A stretch of DNA of 64,000 bases from Chlorokybus atmophyticus (lineage: Eukaryota > Streptophyta > Chlorokybophyceae > Chlorokybales > Chlorokybaceae). Where the stretch lies: NCBI GenBank assembly GCA_009103225.1, contig RHPI01002048.1, positions 754,322-818,321 of the forward strand. Direction: 5' to 3'. Under the pieces are notes generated by a model that worked only from the letters and a program-made list of their open reading frames with translations, made no database searches and was not told where the DNA came from. How positions within the stretch are numbered: position 1 is the stretch's first letter; each line of letters starts with the position of its first letter. Below are positions 12,101 to 24,191 of this stretch, piece after piece. The position numbers and the translations under genes were made by a program.

Positions 12101-14613
12101 TCAGCTTTCACTTGCTCTAATTGTGCAATGGTCTCGGTAGTGGCAAGTAGCCGCTGGCGTAGTTGAAAGGCTGGAGTCTGAACATTGTGGCAAGTAGCAG
12201 GAGTGCAGGGGTCAGCCTGCCCACCAGCTGTCAAGTTTGCAGTGTGTGGACTGCTTTGCAACAGCGGTTGAAAGTCTTCTACGGAGCACATTTGGTGAGT
12301 CCAGCTGCACAGCGGGAGGCGTGCTGAGTTATCACGTAGCACAAATTGTCCAAGAGTAAATCACACTGCAATTGAATGTTCCATACCCAATCACACAACA
12401 AATCGAATAAGCAAAGCCTGGCGAGCGACTTGTCAAGTTGACTTTGCCCGAGCAGCGAACAAAGTCGCTGCCCAGCCATTGGACACCATTGTTAGCATCC
12501 ATAGCATGTACCTTGCAGTTGCATTGTTGTTCACCGTGACCTCTCCTGCCAGCTCTGTGCCCCTACCCTGTGGCGCACCAACGCTTGCGGGCTCCACAGC
12601 AGCTACCTGCGGCCGCTGTTGTTTCTGCCATACCACAACACCAATGAATAGACCTCTCAACAATTAGCACAAGTTCCTTGTGCTAATTGTCTCATGACAT
12701 GCAGTATGCTTATAACTTAATATCTGACCGCAGCATGTTGACAGCATATGGGTGCACAGAAAAACGGCACCCAAGACCAGTTACCTGTGCACACAGCACA
12801 GCTCGGCCAGTTGATGTTGACTCAACATAGAGCAAACTCACCTTGTTGTGCATGCCAGCAATCGCCACTCCGCCACATAGCATATCAATGTCATTCCTAA
12901 AGCTGCAGCTCACTGTATTCTGTGCGGCTTCAAGGGCTTCAATGCGCTCCTTGGCTACTCTCCATGCCTCCATATGCTGCCGTACATCTTGAAGAAATGA
13001 CTGCACACTAACAGTGGCTCAGGCGAACGAACGACCATGTGACTATGGATGCATCAACAATGAGCGCCCACATCACAAAGCTGAAGCGCAGCGCATGTCC
13101 CCAATGACTTGTTGGTGAACTGCACTCAGTGCCAGGCATGTTAACGAAAGCAGAAGCTTTTGCTATGCCAAGTTTGGACCTCACGGCTGACGCCCAGGCA
13201 TGCTGCGGCAGCGCTGAGGACTGATCTCAACTCGTCGTGTTGAGCAGTCAGCATAGACAGCTGATGCTTCGCCTCAACCGCTTGCTGCTGCATCAGTTGC
13301 TTAGTAGTCGATTGGGCACTCGACTGCGTTGACAATTCTGCCTTTAGGAGTGATGCTTCTTCAATTGCCTGCAACAGGTATGCTTAACTTTGATACTGTT
13401 GGTCAGTTGCTTACTAACTGCACAGCAGGTTGGACCAGACTACGCAGGCATTTACAGGCCACGAGAGATGTGACCACATAAGCGCCACACACATGCGCAT
13501 GCGTACGTGCACACGCATGAACGAACGCACTAGCCACAAAACATCTGCACCTGAACCAAGGTGCATATTCAAAAGTAGTTTGGATGCCCTACCAAAACGT
13601 ACCTGTTGCAAACGGGCTTCCAAAGCTTCCCTGATTTCCTGCCCTGCAGCCACTTCCCCAGCAAGTAGCTCATTTTGTTCTTGGCATGCTTGTAACTCCT
13701 TACTCAAGACATCCAGCTGCTTAGCGTGGTCAGGTTCCTGTTCACTGAGACCGGCATCATGAACGAGCTGGCACAATGATGATGTTAGTGTTCCGCACCG
13801 TACATGCGTATCGCAGGCTTCACACGTGCTTATATGTAAGCTTTGCTCACCTGGAACTCATCAACAAATGATCGCACCGACTGGGCATTGCCTTCCATTG
13901 GTAGCAAATAGGTTCCCAGTCCCTGTTGCATGCATATCAAACCATGGTGTAGCTGGCAACTGCGCATGATTCATTGCCAACCATACAGAGCGTGCGGGCA
14001 CAACCAAGAAACTGTAGCAAGAAACTTCAGTGCACTGGTTTCACAAGTGCAAGAACCAGAATCGCAAATTCCGGGCTGTTCTTCGTTGTTTCGAAAATTT
14101 TTGCACAAGTAACATTACAAATGAAGCTCACCTGTGCCGCCCCATCCACGCGGCCGCACTCCTGAGCAGCCAAAATCAAGCGACTTTGCCCATCCAGCGT
14201 CCTGCCCACGTTTTTCTTGATGTCCGCTGTCTCACTGCAGGGATTGAGCGAGGCCACAACCTCCTCCAAGGCGACTTGCTTGGCTGCCGTCTTATTGGGG
14301 TTTGGCCCCAGCCTCTCTGGCTGGAGACTATTGCTGATGTCGGCCAGGGCGCGCCTTTGCCCAGAAACGCGTTGTAGAACACCAGACCGACAAACATCAG
14401 GCATATCACCAGAGAGATGACCAACAGCCACCAAGCCAGCATGCTGCCTATCCCGGCACTTCCCCGAGGCCATGTCAGCCACCTCGCCGTCCACCTCACA
14501 GCCAGGCGAACGTCATCATAGCACTCCAAGTCTCGGCGGCATGCCAGGCTCAAATAGCGAGCAGCCCACCCCTTAATCAAGCCTACTACAAGCGCCGAGC
14601 TCCAGACCAACAT
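6194..14613 (-). CDS. Long coiled-coil protein with possible N-terminal membrane anchor, family unknown
   Basis: More than 20 exons were traced. Well supported are 14613-14132, 13922-13851, 13767-13603, 13000-12842, 12624-12512, 12304-12022, 11927-11867, 11656-11471, 11381-11217, 10941-10891, 10781-10668, 10538-10401, 10332-10078, and the last, 6376-6194, ending AYKIID-stop. Later exons lie near 9.5, 9.3, 8.9, 8.6, 8.0, 7.7, 7.3 and 7.0 kb. Nearly all encode Gln/Glu/Ala/Leu-rich heptads (for example QELRSQLAELETKLQAQ), so the product is a long rod of well over 1,200 residues. The first exon holds a strong hydrophobic segment (MLAWWLLVISLVICLMFVGL), but joining it to the downstream heptads needs a frame change near 14355. 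The exon joins around 13.2 and 10.0 kb are uncertain. The architecture resembles membrane-anchored golgin, kinectin or p180-type tethers, but no family signature was recognised. Confidence 0.7.
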
Positions 14614-15236
14614 GTGCAACCCCCCTCCTCCTCCTCCTCCGCCTCCTCCGCCGTCAATGTTGCCGTCACCGAGCCGTTGCAGCCAGCAATCAAATCAAAC
14701 GCATTCCCGCCAAAACCCTAGACCGTCATGAGCGTCACACTATGACGCGTGCTCCTCACACGCGTCACTTGCACTCGTCATGTCTTGCACGCGTGGCACG
14801 CGTGACGCTGCATGCTGTGGTCCTCAGCTGGTCCAGCAAGAAGGTGTGGCAACGGAGGTGGTGGCTGAGGAGGTGCCAGGACGCCGGGCGGCGTCAGCGG
14901 GAGGGTGGGGACTTGTGTTTCTGGTGGTAGGTGATGTGGCCAAGTGATGTGAATTGCAGCAGTGGCTGTCTGCCGCTCCACTGCGAGGTAGGCTAGCACA
15001 GGTGTGGAGGGGGCGCCTGGAAGCTGCCACGTGTGGTAAGGGGCAAAGCTTTCTTCCTGCTCTTCCCTACATTCCGTCCACGCATTGCATGTATCGCAAT
15101 TGACGCGTGAGTGGCCCTGTGAAGTATGTTGCTTCTCGTGAAGCCCATGGTTGCCTGCACTGGTGCATGAGCACACATGAGTAGACAAAGCTGTGACAGC
15201 CTGATGCTGACCTTATTCATTCTGGTCCAGGTGTCA
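14614..15236. promoter_or_regulatory. Divergent promoter with E2F-like and ACGCGT motifs
   Basis: This 623-bp interval separates the start codons of the coiled-coil gene (minus) and LONRF (plus). It holds CCCGCCAAA at 14706-14714 (TTTGGCGGG on the other strand, an E2F-type core). It also holds five ACGCGT hexamers at 14745, 14760, 14789, 14798 and 15103, the first four within 60 bp and embedded in GTGACG/CGTCAC repeats. ACGCGT is the MCB element of yeast cell-cycle promoters; a role in this organism is inference. Confidence 0.45.
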
Positions 15237-18161
15237 ATGGCTGAGCGGGGAGATATGCCGGACGGTCCAATGACGCCGCGCGGTCTGCAGCAAAAGGCTC
15301 AGCAGGCGTTCCGCGACGGGGACTTCCAAAAGGTATGTTTAGCCAAACGTAGCAGCGATGAATGACTGCTATCAATGTGTGACAACTGAAAGCGCGCTGT
15401 AAGGCCGCATGATGTTACAAGATTACTGTCGTGAGCTCAAGCATGCAGCCGGCGCTGAGACCGACGACCAGTGTGCAGCATCAAGCATCAACACCCTGCC
15501 AATGTTGTTATTGTTGTCGTCATCGTTGTGTCGTATGTGTTCTTGGCATGGGTTTATTAAACTCGCATGCAGGGGGATGTGGGTTTAATCTTGTCATAGC
15601 TATGGATGCGAACAACTAACCCTATGACGCAGGCGATAGATGTGTGCACACTAGCACTGCGATTGAGCCCAGCTGGACAACAGGAGGAGCTGTTGAGTTG
15701 CAGGTCAACGGCCTTTGCCAGGTCAGACAGCGCGCAATGCTTGTGAACATGTCTGAAACAAGGCTCCAAGCAGTTTGCATGATAAGCTACAAAACTTCTT
15801 TGCTGACCCTGTGTGTTCTGCCAGCTTGAGCAAACGCCTGCGCCGCATACCAGCAGCTCAGTCAGAGAACAGAGCACTTTACGGGCTGGATCCACTCTCA
15901 TTAGCGCAGGTGAGCATGCTGCCTTGCAATGAGGGGGTTCCTTTTCTCACCCTGGCCTAACACTGCCTTGAATTTGCGAAGCTGGCTCTCAAGGATGCTG
16001 AGGTGGTTGTCAGGGATAACCCCAAGTCCCCGGATGGTTTTGCTTTGAAGGGCGCTGCGCACTTTCTGGTAAGCGATTGCGCATGTTTGAATGAGCATTG
16101 GGCACTGTGATTTCGGCGCAGCGCCCTGTGCTGAACCTAGCTGTATTACAGTTGGAACAGTACAATGAGGCTGAGGAAGCGTACTTGGCTGGACTGCAGC
16201 TCGACCCATCCAGGTGCGCATATGTCCTGCAAGCTTTGCTGGACAGTTGTCGGCTGAGGTGCTCCATAGCGAGTCAGGTCACCGGCCTCACGCTAGACAG
16301 TTCAGTGCGCAGTTACAGGAGGGTGTGAAAGCATTGGATGCAGAGGGCGTTCGTAATGTTGGCAGCGCCACCAAACGGCCACGCATCGCACGATCTGATG
16401 AGTTTGATTGCACAGTCTGCTTGAAATTGATGTAAGTGCCACACTGCCATTGCTTCCACATGAGTTGCTGGCGGCATTATGTGACAGCTTCATGCTATTG
16501 TAGGTATGAGCCAGTAACAACACCATGCGGGCACAGCTTTTGCCGTGCATGCCTTGCCCGGTCTATGGATGGTGAGTGTGAACGCTCTCAGTCAATTCAA
16601 TTTGTTCAGAGGTTGCACGAACTCCAACCTCACGTGTGCAACTGCTGCAGGCAACAACAGGTGCCCTATGTGCCGTACTGTGTTATTTGTTACTGCACGT
16701 AGTCATCCTGTAAGGTAGGTACCAGCTTGGTATCGCGTTTGGCTGGCCTTCAGCTGGGACAGCCTCACAGCTGTGCTGTTGTCGTCGTGAACGCTTTTCC
16801 GTATGACTAATGCAAGTTGTGATACCAAGGTGGTGTTGTGCAGCGTGTCACTTCAAAACATCCTGGAAAAGACGTTCCCACAGGAGTATGAGGAACGCCG
16901 CGCTGAGATGAGTGCGGTTGAGGCCTGCGAAGCACAGGTGCCGGGTTGTCCGTGACATTGTTGCATGCAACAGCTAACACCGATCGTGATGCAGACAATT
17001 GCTGTGTTCGTCATGGACGTCGTACTCCCTGGCCAGAAGATGGCGTTAAACATCTTTGAGCCAAGATACAGGCTTATGGTTAGTTGCACACCGAGGGTAA
17101 TTGAGTTTTCAACACATTTGGTGTCACAACTAACAAGTGCTCGCTTTGGCCGGCCAGATACGCCGCTGCATGGAGGGCAACAGGCGGTTCGCTATGGTAA
17201 GCTTGGGGCGCGTTGTTGCTGGTTGAGCTAGCAGATATTGACCAACGCTTTGGAGCAACTTGCAGGCGGGCTATGAACCTCGCGCACATGAACCTGCGGA
17301 TGTTGCATGCGAAGTTGAGATTGTTGAGTGTGCTCCGCTTCCAGATGGCCGTATTCTTTTAGAGGTGGTAGGCAGGAGACGCTTCAGGGCACAAAGATAC
17401 TGGGAGCAGGATGGGTAGGCGTGGTTACATGAATGCCGCACATCTATGATATGGTGGATATTGGACAGCAGGACAGCAGGTAGACTAAGCACATGCTGGC
17501 TACAGGTATCGCATGGCCGAAGCAGTATGGTTCAAGGATGACGATATGGATCCCGCTGAAGCAGAAGAGGTTGTGCAGTGTCTCTAATGTGATCCGGATA
17601 TGATGCAGTCATTGCTGATAATTTCAGTGTGCCACAGGTAGAGGAGCTCGCAAAGCAAGCTGAGCAATTAGCGCAGCGATGGATAGAGCGGCTGAGAGCT
17701 GCAGCCAGTGGTACGTTTTTGCCGATTCAGTAGAATTAGCTCATGGAAGCTACACTCACACGTGCTGCCATCCAGGGCGACAAACGGTGCGGTTGGTTGA
17801 GCTCTTGGGAAGAGCAGGAGAGATGCCTCCACGAACTCAATACGACGCGTTCAGTTTTTGGGTGAGAGATTGTCTATGGACTGCATCCGGAAGGCCTACT
17901 TCTTCCGCTCCATGCCTGACTGTACATGCTGCCACAGGTCGCCAACTTGCTGCCGATTGAGACCAATGACCGCATGTCGCTGCTGCGCATGACATCAACA
18001 AAGCAGGTGCGTCTTATGCCACTGTGCATATGCTCGTGACACTCCAGCACATGTGTTAAGATGCATTCACGACCGCATCTCGCTATCCGCAGAGACTAGC
18101 TTGGGAAGCGGAGCTTCTGAGCCATGGCGACTTGCAAACCGGCACTTGCAGCATTCAGTAG
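15237..18161 (+). CDS. LONRF: LON domain and RING finger protein (TPR-RING-LON E3 ligase)
   Basis: Seventeen exons, all in phase, give 491 residues: 15237-15332, 15633-15721, 15825-15909, 15982-16068, 16152-16213, 16234-16431, 16504-16571, 16651-16714, 16844-16937, 16995-17078, 17158-17196, 17266-17414, 17506-17569, 17638-17710, 17776-17861, 17938-18006 and 18093-18161. Residues about 10-140 are TPR-like helices (YNEAEEAYLAGLQLDPS). A C3HC4 RING follows (CTVCLKLMYEPV, CGHSFCRACL, CPMCR). The C-terminal half is a LON substrate-binding domain (LNIFEPRYRLM, IRRCMEGNRRFAM, AFSFWVANLLP). There is no Lon ATPase or protease part. Family members are predicted ubiquitin ligases; the substrate is unknown. 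The start is the first ATG in frame ahead of the TPR. It shares a promoter region with the coiled-coil gene. Confidence 0.92.
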
Positions 18162-19338
18162 CTGTAAGTGTATTTCTGCATCTTTGCATCCAGAAAGTTG
18201 GTGATGCCATGCTGCCATTGTAGTTGGCTAGTTACACCAAATTACATCCATTGGACTGTATAGCTGCTTGTCGCTGTTTTTTTGATTCTTGCATAGAGTT
18301 TGCTCCTAGGGGTAGTTCTTCCTGTTGTTTGTAGATGTTGTTAGTGCTCACACGTGGGCAGCTTTAGGCCTTCACCTGCTAGCAATAAGTGCTTTTCGTT
18401 ACAATAAAACTTGTGGCCATGTTTTGATAACTGTCTTGGTTTGTGCTTGCAATGAATGCACAGGCTTTAAGTTGCAAGGCGGCATGAATCAAAGATATCA
18501 TTGGTGTGTATGCGTGGTGCTGCATTACGCATGCTGACATATATGCGCACTCGGTTGCTACACATGTTACAGTCACATGCACACGCACAAAGCATTCACC
18601 ATTATCATCATATTTACACCACCACCGCCAGGCTATGTGCTCTACCTACTCAGTCTAGCTACCCTCTACATGCACAGCCCCAAACAAGCAGCTGTATAGA
18701 TTGCACGTGTGCTGGTACGCCCTTTGACAACTTACAATTTCTTAACCTCGTCCCCCCCTCAAGCCAACCACATGGAGTGCATGTGTAGTAAATAAGCTGT
18801 GCCACACATGCCCAACCATGTTGTCACATTTGCACACAATAGCCAAGCATACAGGCAACAAGATGTATAACTACTGCATGCCGTAAGCTATGTCATGCGC
18901 CTTCTATGAGCACACAGTTTACGGCCTTGGTAACTTTGTCTTGCAACTGGCGTGCAATTGCTGTGGACTCATCGCTCATTATTCCCTGAATTGCTTGTGC
19001 ACATGCATGTGTCGCGAGTGTGATGTTGTGTGCTTTGTTAGCGAGCAACACGTACCAGAATTGCATATGTACATACAGGCAATGTCTTGTGAGATGACCC
19101 GCACACAGTGTTGCGTGTATAGGGTACAGAATATGCACGTGATGTATGCAACATGCACGACACATGCATCGACACTTAACCACAACCACACTCACCTTTA
19201 TCACGACCGGGTATACATCACAATGGCAATCAGCACTTGGATACCCATACACTGATACAAACATCAGAAGAGTAAGCAGGGCAGGGGCACCTTGATAGCA
19301 ATTGCTCCTGGGGCCTTCTGACTCACTTACAGGTTGAT

Positions 19339-19432
<94 letters not shown>

Positions 19433-20361
19433 GCGTGCACACGCGTGCACACATGCACACGCAGCCAGCCAAGCACGTAATCATCAGGGGTAGTACAACG
19501 CACTTAAGGGTATTTCGTTGAACATTCTTTGTAACAAACATACACATGCCCGCTGTTACTACATACAGTTACACAGTCGTATAAAGCTGAGATATGCAAA
19601 CAAGTGCTTAACAACCACAATAAACACAGGCACGGACATCAACTCAAAAACCAAATGTGGGGCTTATGGTCCCACTACACACTCATCATTCATCCTCGCG
19701 TGCTTGCATGTATGCCTGCCAGACCATGCCCACGTGCAAGAAATTGAAAACCGGTTGTGCTCTAGGTGTTTTATGCACCACCCTCTCTCAGTCCTTTGTC
19801 ACACATTCATGACTCAAGCCACTTGTTCGCAGTTGTTATCAAACGTTCGTCGAGTTGCAACACTGACTGTAATGGTGTGCACTCATCCTCATGGTTGTTT
19901 GGCGTGAGGTGTGGGCCAGCCCTTGGCTGCCCTTGCTATTGCCTGTGCTTTGCTGCTGCTGCTGCTGCTGCATGAGAACCCGACGCATGTGTACCAAAGA
20001 TGCAACGGGGATTCTGCTCATTTGACGGTGTGAGCATGTGAGCATAGCATACGCATGGCACAAAGCACGTTGCTTGAGCTTGCATATGCAGTTGCAACCA
20101 ATACCACCGTTCGTCAAATCGATACGAGTGTTGTGCATAACCTTGCGTGTGCCTAGCTCTCCCCAACACGATGATGTGGTATCACTTGCCTTGGGTTCCA
20201 ACATAGCCCCCATCTCATAAACAGAAATTCAATAAGCAACAAAGATATAGCGCAGCATTAGGAGACCGTCATTATCAAGTTTCATGATGTCCATGTCCAC
20301 CTTACGTCAGCCACACCAGGTTGCATCTCATATTGACTGCGCATGTCATGCGTGCAACACC
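18162..20361. other. Convergent intergenic region (LONRF / AAR2 3' ends)
   Basis: No gene was recognised in these 2.2 kb. The region begins with the LONRF 3' untranslated sequence; TGTAA lies just after the stop and AATAAA-like ACAATAAAAC near 18402. It contains a long CA microsatellite and a dispersed repeat (about 19136-19200) that resembles 5592-5655. Open frames here are short, overlapping on both strands and without family resemblance. Confidence 0.6.
19340..19430. repeat. (CA)n microsatellite
   Basis: About 45 uninterrupted CA units are followed by GCGCGTGCAC alternations. It is the longest simple repeat in the window and lies between the 3' ends of LONRF and AAR2. Alternating purine-pyrimidine tracts of this length are highly length-variable and can form Z-DNA. 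Confidence 0.97.
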
Positions 20362-23300
20362 CTAATGTGCGGCTGTGTAACCTTCCGGCAACTCGCCCGC
20401 ATCTACGATCACTGGAGCATACTGCAAGCCAGCCCACATAAACCAGTCAGCTCGGAAACATACACATAACCATCAACGCTGTGGCTGTGCATGCTTGCTA
20501 GCACACATGTCGCACCTCGTCATCTTCTTCTAACATCTGAGGGGTAGAAAGGTTCCACCCAAGAGTTGCTTCCAACAGTTTACAGAGCTTTGAAAGCTGC
20601 ACAAAGACAAGGTGGGTTGCAATGCGCTTTTCGCAACATACACACCACCGTGCGCAACTGCCTCACCTCTGCGGTAAGCGCTGTCGGTACCACAGCTGCG
20701 TCACGCATCGCCATCATGAAATTCTGCAGACCCGAACTGATGAAGCACAAGCAAAAGCACAACCACCAAATACAGCTCACGCACGCACGCAAGCACGCAA
20801 AGACGTTGCACAATACTCACAGCATACACAGGCACAGAGCTCACCGTCAGCAACACGCGCAAAAACTCCACATCGTCCGTTTCCGTGAGCCAGATGTCAA
20901 AGGCGGAGAGGCTCTGTTCACTGCCGTGCCGAGCACGTTCACCACGGAGCGCCACATGCAGCTGCGCGCGCAGCACTTGCAACAACTGGCAGGCGAGAGA
21001 AGGAAGGGATGAGAGGTTGGCCACTCAGGTGCATGCACTCACACCAGTATCTATGACTTGACCGCAAATATGTGTACCTTGATGAATAGCGCTGAGTGGG
21101 ATTGTAAGGGCTGCGCATATGTCAACACAGTCTGTGAGTTGACGAGCACTGCAATACTGGAGTAGCAGGCATGCACATGTGCGGTGTTTTCATGGTGGTG
21201 CAAGAGTATTTGATTGTTGGGGGGGTACAATTCCTTACCGCATCAAAGCAGGCCAAAGTGAGGTGCAGCAGCGCTTTCCATTGGCCAAAAGCTTCCAAGG
21301 ATTGACCAAACTGCACCAACAGGTTGAGTGCTGAGCCATACATGTGAGGGCCCATAAGATGGCAACGATGGGGTACATGTCATCATACCAGGAAACCGAT
21401 GAACGCAAACTGAAGCTCCCCAAGCAGCATGCTCTCGTCCCCTCCATACCTGTCCCGTAAGACGTCCGCAAGCACAGTGCTCTGTATTAAAGAAACAAAC
21501 AAGCAGCTTAGACACACACCGTGTTCATGCGCTTGTGACTTGAAATTCCAACACACTCGCAGCACGCGCACATGCTCGCACGTGCGCACGCACGTGTACA
21601 CGCAAGCCCACAGCCATGCATACGCACACGCGTACCCACACACACGGACACGAACACGCACACCTTGTCCAGGTTGAGTGCTGTCACTTCAGCCGCAGTC
21701 GCCCCCTTGCGCGTCACTCGTCTCGGCAGGTGCGTGTAGAAGCATCTCCCGCTCCCGCCAGCACGTTCACTCCCGTCATCCGTCTCCATCTTCTCCTCGT
21801 CGTCAGTCTCCATACGCTCCACATCACTCAACTCACCACTCGTCGTCGCTTGCTGCTGGCCGGCCGGTGCAGCCGTACATCGAGAAGCCAGCTGCTCCTG
21901 CAGACGCGCTTCGGCGAGCGTGCGAGGGCGAGATGAATTGGGTTCGGGCTCCGAGGCTATGCTTATGACGCCACCTATGGGCTCTGCAAACAGCACGTAT
22001 GGTTTGCCATTTGCCGCCATCAGCCTTGGATGATGATCGTTCCTGCTGTGACTGCCCCAACTATGTGTGCTACTCATGTACCATACAATGATCATACGGT
22101 AGTGACATGAACATACACATGCTCACCTAGCCGTGAGATAAGGCCAGGTGAGATGTAGCTCGACAGCGTTCGCCACTCTTTGGTGCGGCTGAGGTCGTAC
22201 GGACCGAGCCGCGCGTCAAACTCGAACCTGCGCACCGCAGCAACATGCCTCTCTTCCTGCACAAGTTTTTCGCGTGTCAACCCAACATCAGCGACAAGTG
22301 CAGTTGGTAACGATGATTATAGCTGGGTTGTACTTCAGCAGGATCATTGAGTGGTACAAGTTTCTCGAGTTGCGCGTCCCACTTCCGCACAACCACCTGC
22401 GCACGACACCAACACACACACATCTCATAAGCACCACTTCCAACACAACCCAACACTACATTGCACATCGCCATGTGAGACAACAAGTCTGTTCGTGCAC
22501 CTGTCCGGGGGCGAGGTGCACGAAGAACGCTTCGGGGTATGGCGCGACGGAGGCGTGGGCGGGGTTGGAGTTGGCTGCGGTGTATGAGAGAAAATGTGCA
22601 CCGGGCGGCAGCATCTTCACGCCTGAAAACTGGGGGCCGACACGGTAGCCCTGCTGATCGAGGCCGAGCTGGGTACCCGCAGGAACCTGTGTGGATGAAA
22701 CGTGTGCGTGCGTGTGTGCATGTGTGTGCACACATGCGCTTGCGCATGCGTGCATGCATGCGCGCGTAGGCATTTGCTTGTGCAGGAATGTGCACGTGTG
22801 TGCACATGAGTATGTGTGTTGCCATACCAATGACGGCTGCTACTGCTACACATTTGTTGCTGTAACAGTGATGCCGTCATTCCACTACCATTGAAGGCAC
22901 TTAACGCTTATCGAAAAATGGGTCGCCAGCTGGCATTCAAGAAGCGTAGAAACCTTGACAATCACTGCCTTCGTTACACGCTTTGGTACTCGCATGTCAA
23001 CATAGGTATGTGTGTCTCGTGCGCATGCAAGCACAAGCGGGCACGACTAACACGCATGCGCACAAGGCCACATTGAAACACATCACACCAACTGGTTCCA
23101 CGGCGGCTATATCCCCAGCACAGAAGTTGTTGGAGATACTAGTAGTGTTTTCACAAGTACACACAGCACACGTCTTCTGTGCAAACAGCAAAGCCGGACA
23201 AACAAAACCAATTCAGCTGAGTTCTACAACACCCGTGAAAAAGTATGAAAACACAAGCGACGAAACGGAACCAAGCTGAACGACGGCACACCACAATGTG

Positions 23301-23487
23301 TCTTGACACCACTGCAATAAGTCGGTACAACGGTAACGACAGCAATGGATGCACTACAGCGCACACTCACGTCCAGCAGCAGCAGTGTTCCCCCTTGCTC
23401 CGCCAGCGCCCTCGCCTTCTCTGGGCTCAGCTCCACGCGGTACGGCGCTATTGGCGACGGTGAAGGCAACGACGAGGAAGACGCCAT
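20362..23487 (-). CDS. AAR2: AAR2 splicing factor (U5 snRNP assembly)
   Basis: Twelve exons, all in phase, give 460 residues: 23487-23371, 22686-22501, 22396-22334, 22256-22127, 21983-21664, 21481-21389, 21310-21239, 21110-21078, 20985-20845, 20723-20667, 20626-20516 and 20421-20362. AAR2 hallmarks appear in order: LLLLDVPAGTQLGLD, VGPQFSGVKMLPPG, HFLSY, then the C-terminal helical part (LLGELQFAFIGFL, EAFGQWKALLHL) and a tail ending APVIVDAGELPEG. In yeast and human, AAR2 binds Prp8 and holds it during U5 snRNP maturation. It is longer than the human protein (384) through an acidic linker in exon 5 (DVERMETDDEEKMETDD). The intron between exons 10 and 11 is only 40 nt. The start is ATGGCGTCTTCC; an in-frame Ala-run extension upstream is unlikely to be used. 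Confidence 0.95.
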
Positions 23488-23508
23488 CGCTATCACGCCG
23501 CCGAGCCA

Positions 23509-23539
<31 letters not shown>

Positions 23540-24191
23540 CTGTTTGCTCCTGCTACTTGGCCTACTTTCTCTCTACTCCTACGTGGCGTGCAGTTTCTTG
23601 CATCCAACTCTGTTGAGCAACTATGACTGTTTACTGGCTGCTGTTACTGTTGTTATCGTCGTTGGTTCTGCTGTTGGAGCAGTATTCATCATGTTGTGGT
23701 GCATCCAAGCTTGGGGTGGACACTGATAGCGTAAGTTATGGTGGTTGCTTGTGGCTGTGCTGCACAAGAGTATGCAATGTGTGGTGTGCGTATCCTTGCT
23801 TTGTGGCCCCTTTCTCTATATCATCGTATACATCAACCAGCATGCAAGTTCTGGCACAGCAGCGCAGTAACCTTTGGTCATGTGAATCTTGTTTCTTTGC
23901 ACTCTCCGGACAACACAAGAGTTGCATTGAGCAAGTTGCATACTGGTTATGCGCGGTGACACATGCTGCCAACAATATCGTTTTTGGCTTGAGGAGTCTC
24001 ACATGCGTGTCGCAATGTCCAACAAGCACCATGCCAACAACGTCAACAGAATAATAGAAACTAGACATATTTGTTATTCACTTCTCTACTCTGTAGCAAC
24101 CGGAGTAAATCACACAACTCCAGTTGGTCATATTCTCTATCAAAACTGTGTTGCACCATAAGTGTGCACGACGGGTACTGCTTCTCCTCTC
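23488..24191. other. Intergenic region upstream of AAR2
   Basis: Seven hundred bases lie between the AAR2 start and the end of the secreted Cys-rich gene, both on the minus strand. A GCC-triplet run (23507-23540) lies just upstream of the AAR2 start, probably in the 5' leader. No other gene or clear motif was recognised. Confidence 0.6.

Noticed and set aside
19323-19547. A poly-Cys/Val frame (CVCVCV)
   Set aside because: It is only the translated (CA)n microsatellite.
22277-22880. Long overlapping minus-strand frames rich in His/Cys/Arg near 22.3-22.9 kb
   Set aside because: They are shadows of AAR2 exons 2-3 read through CA-rich intron sequence in the wrong frame.
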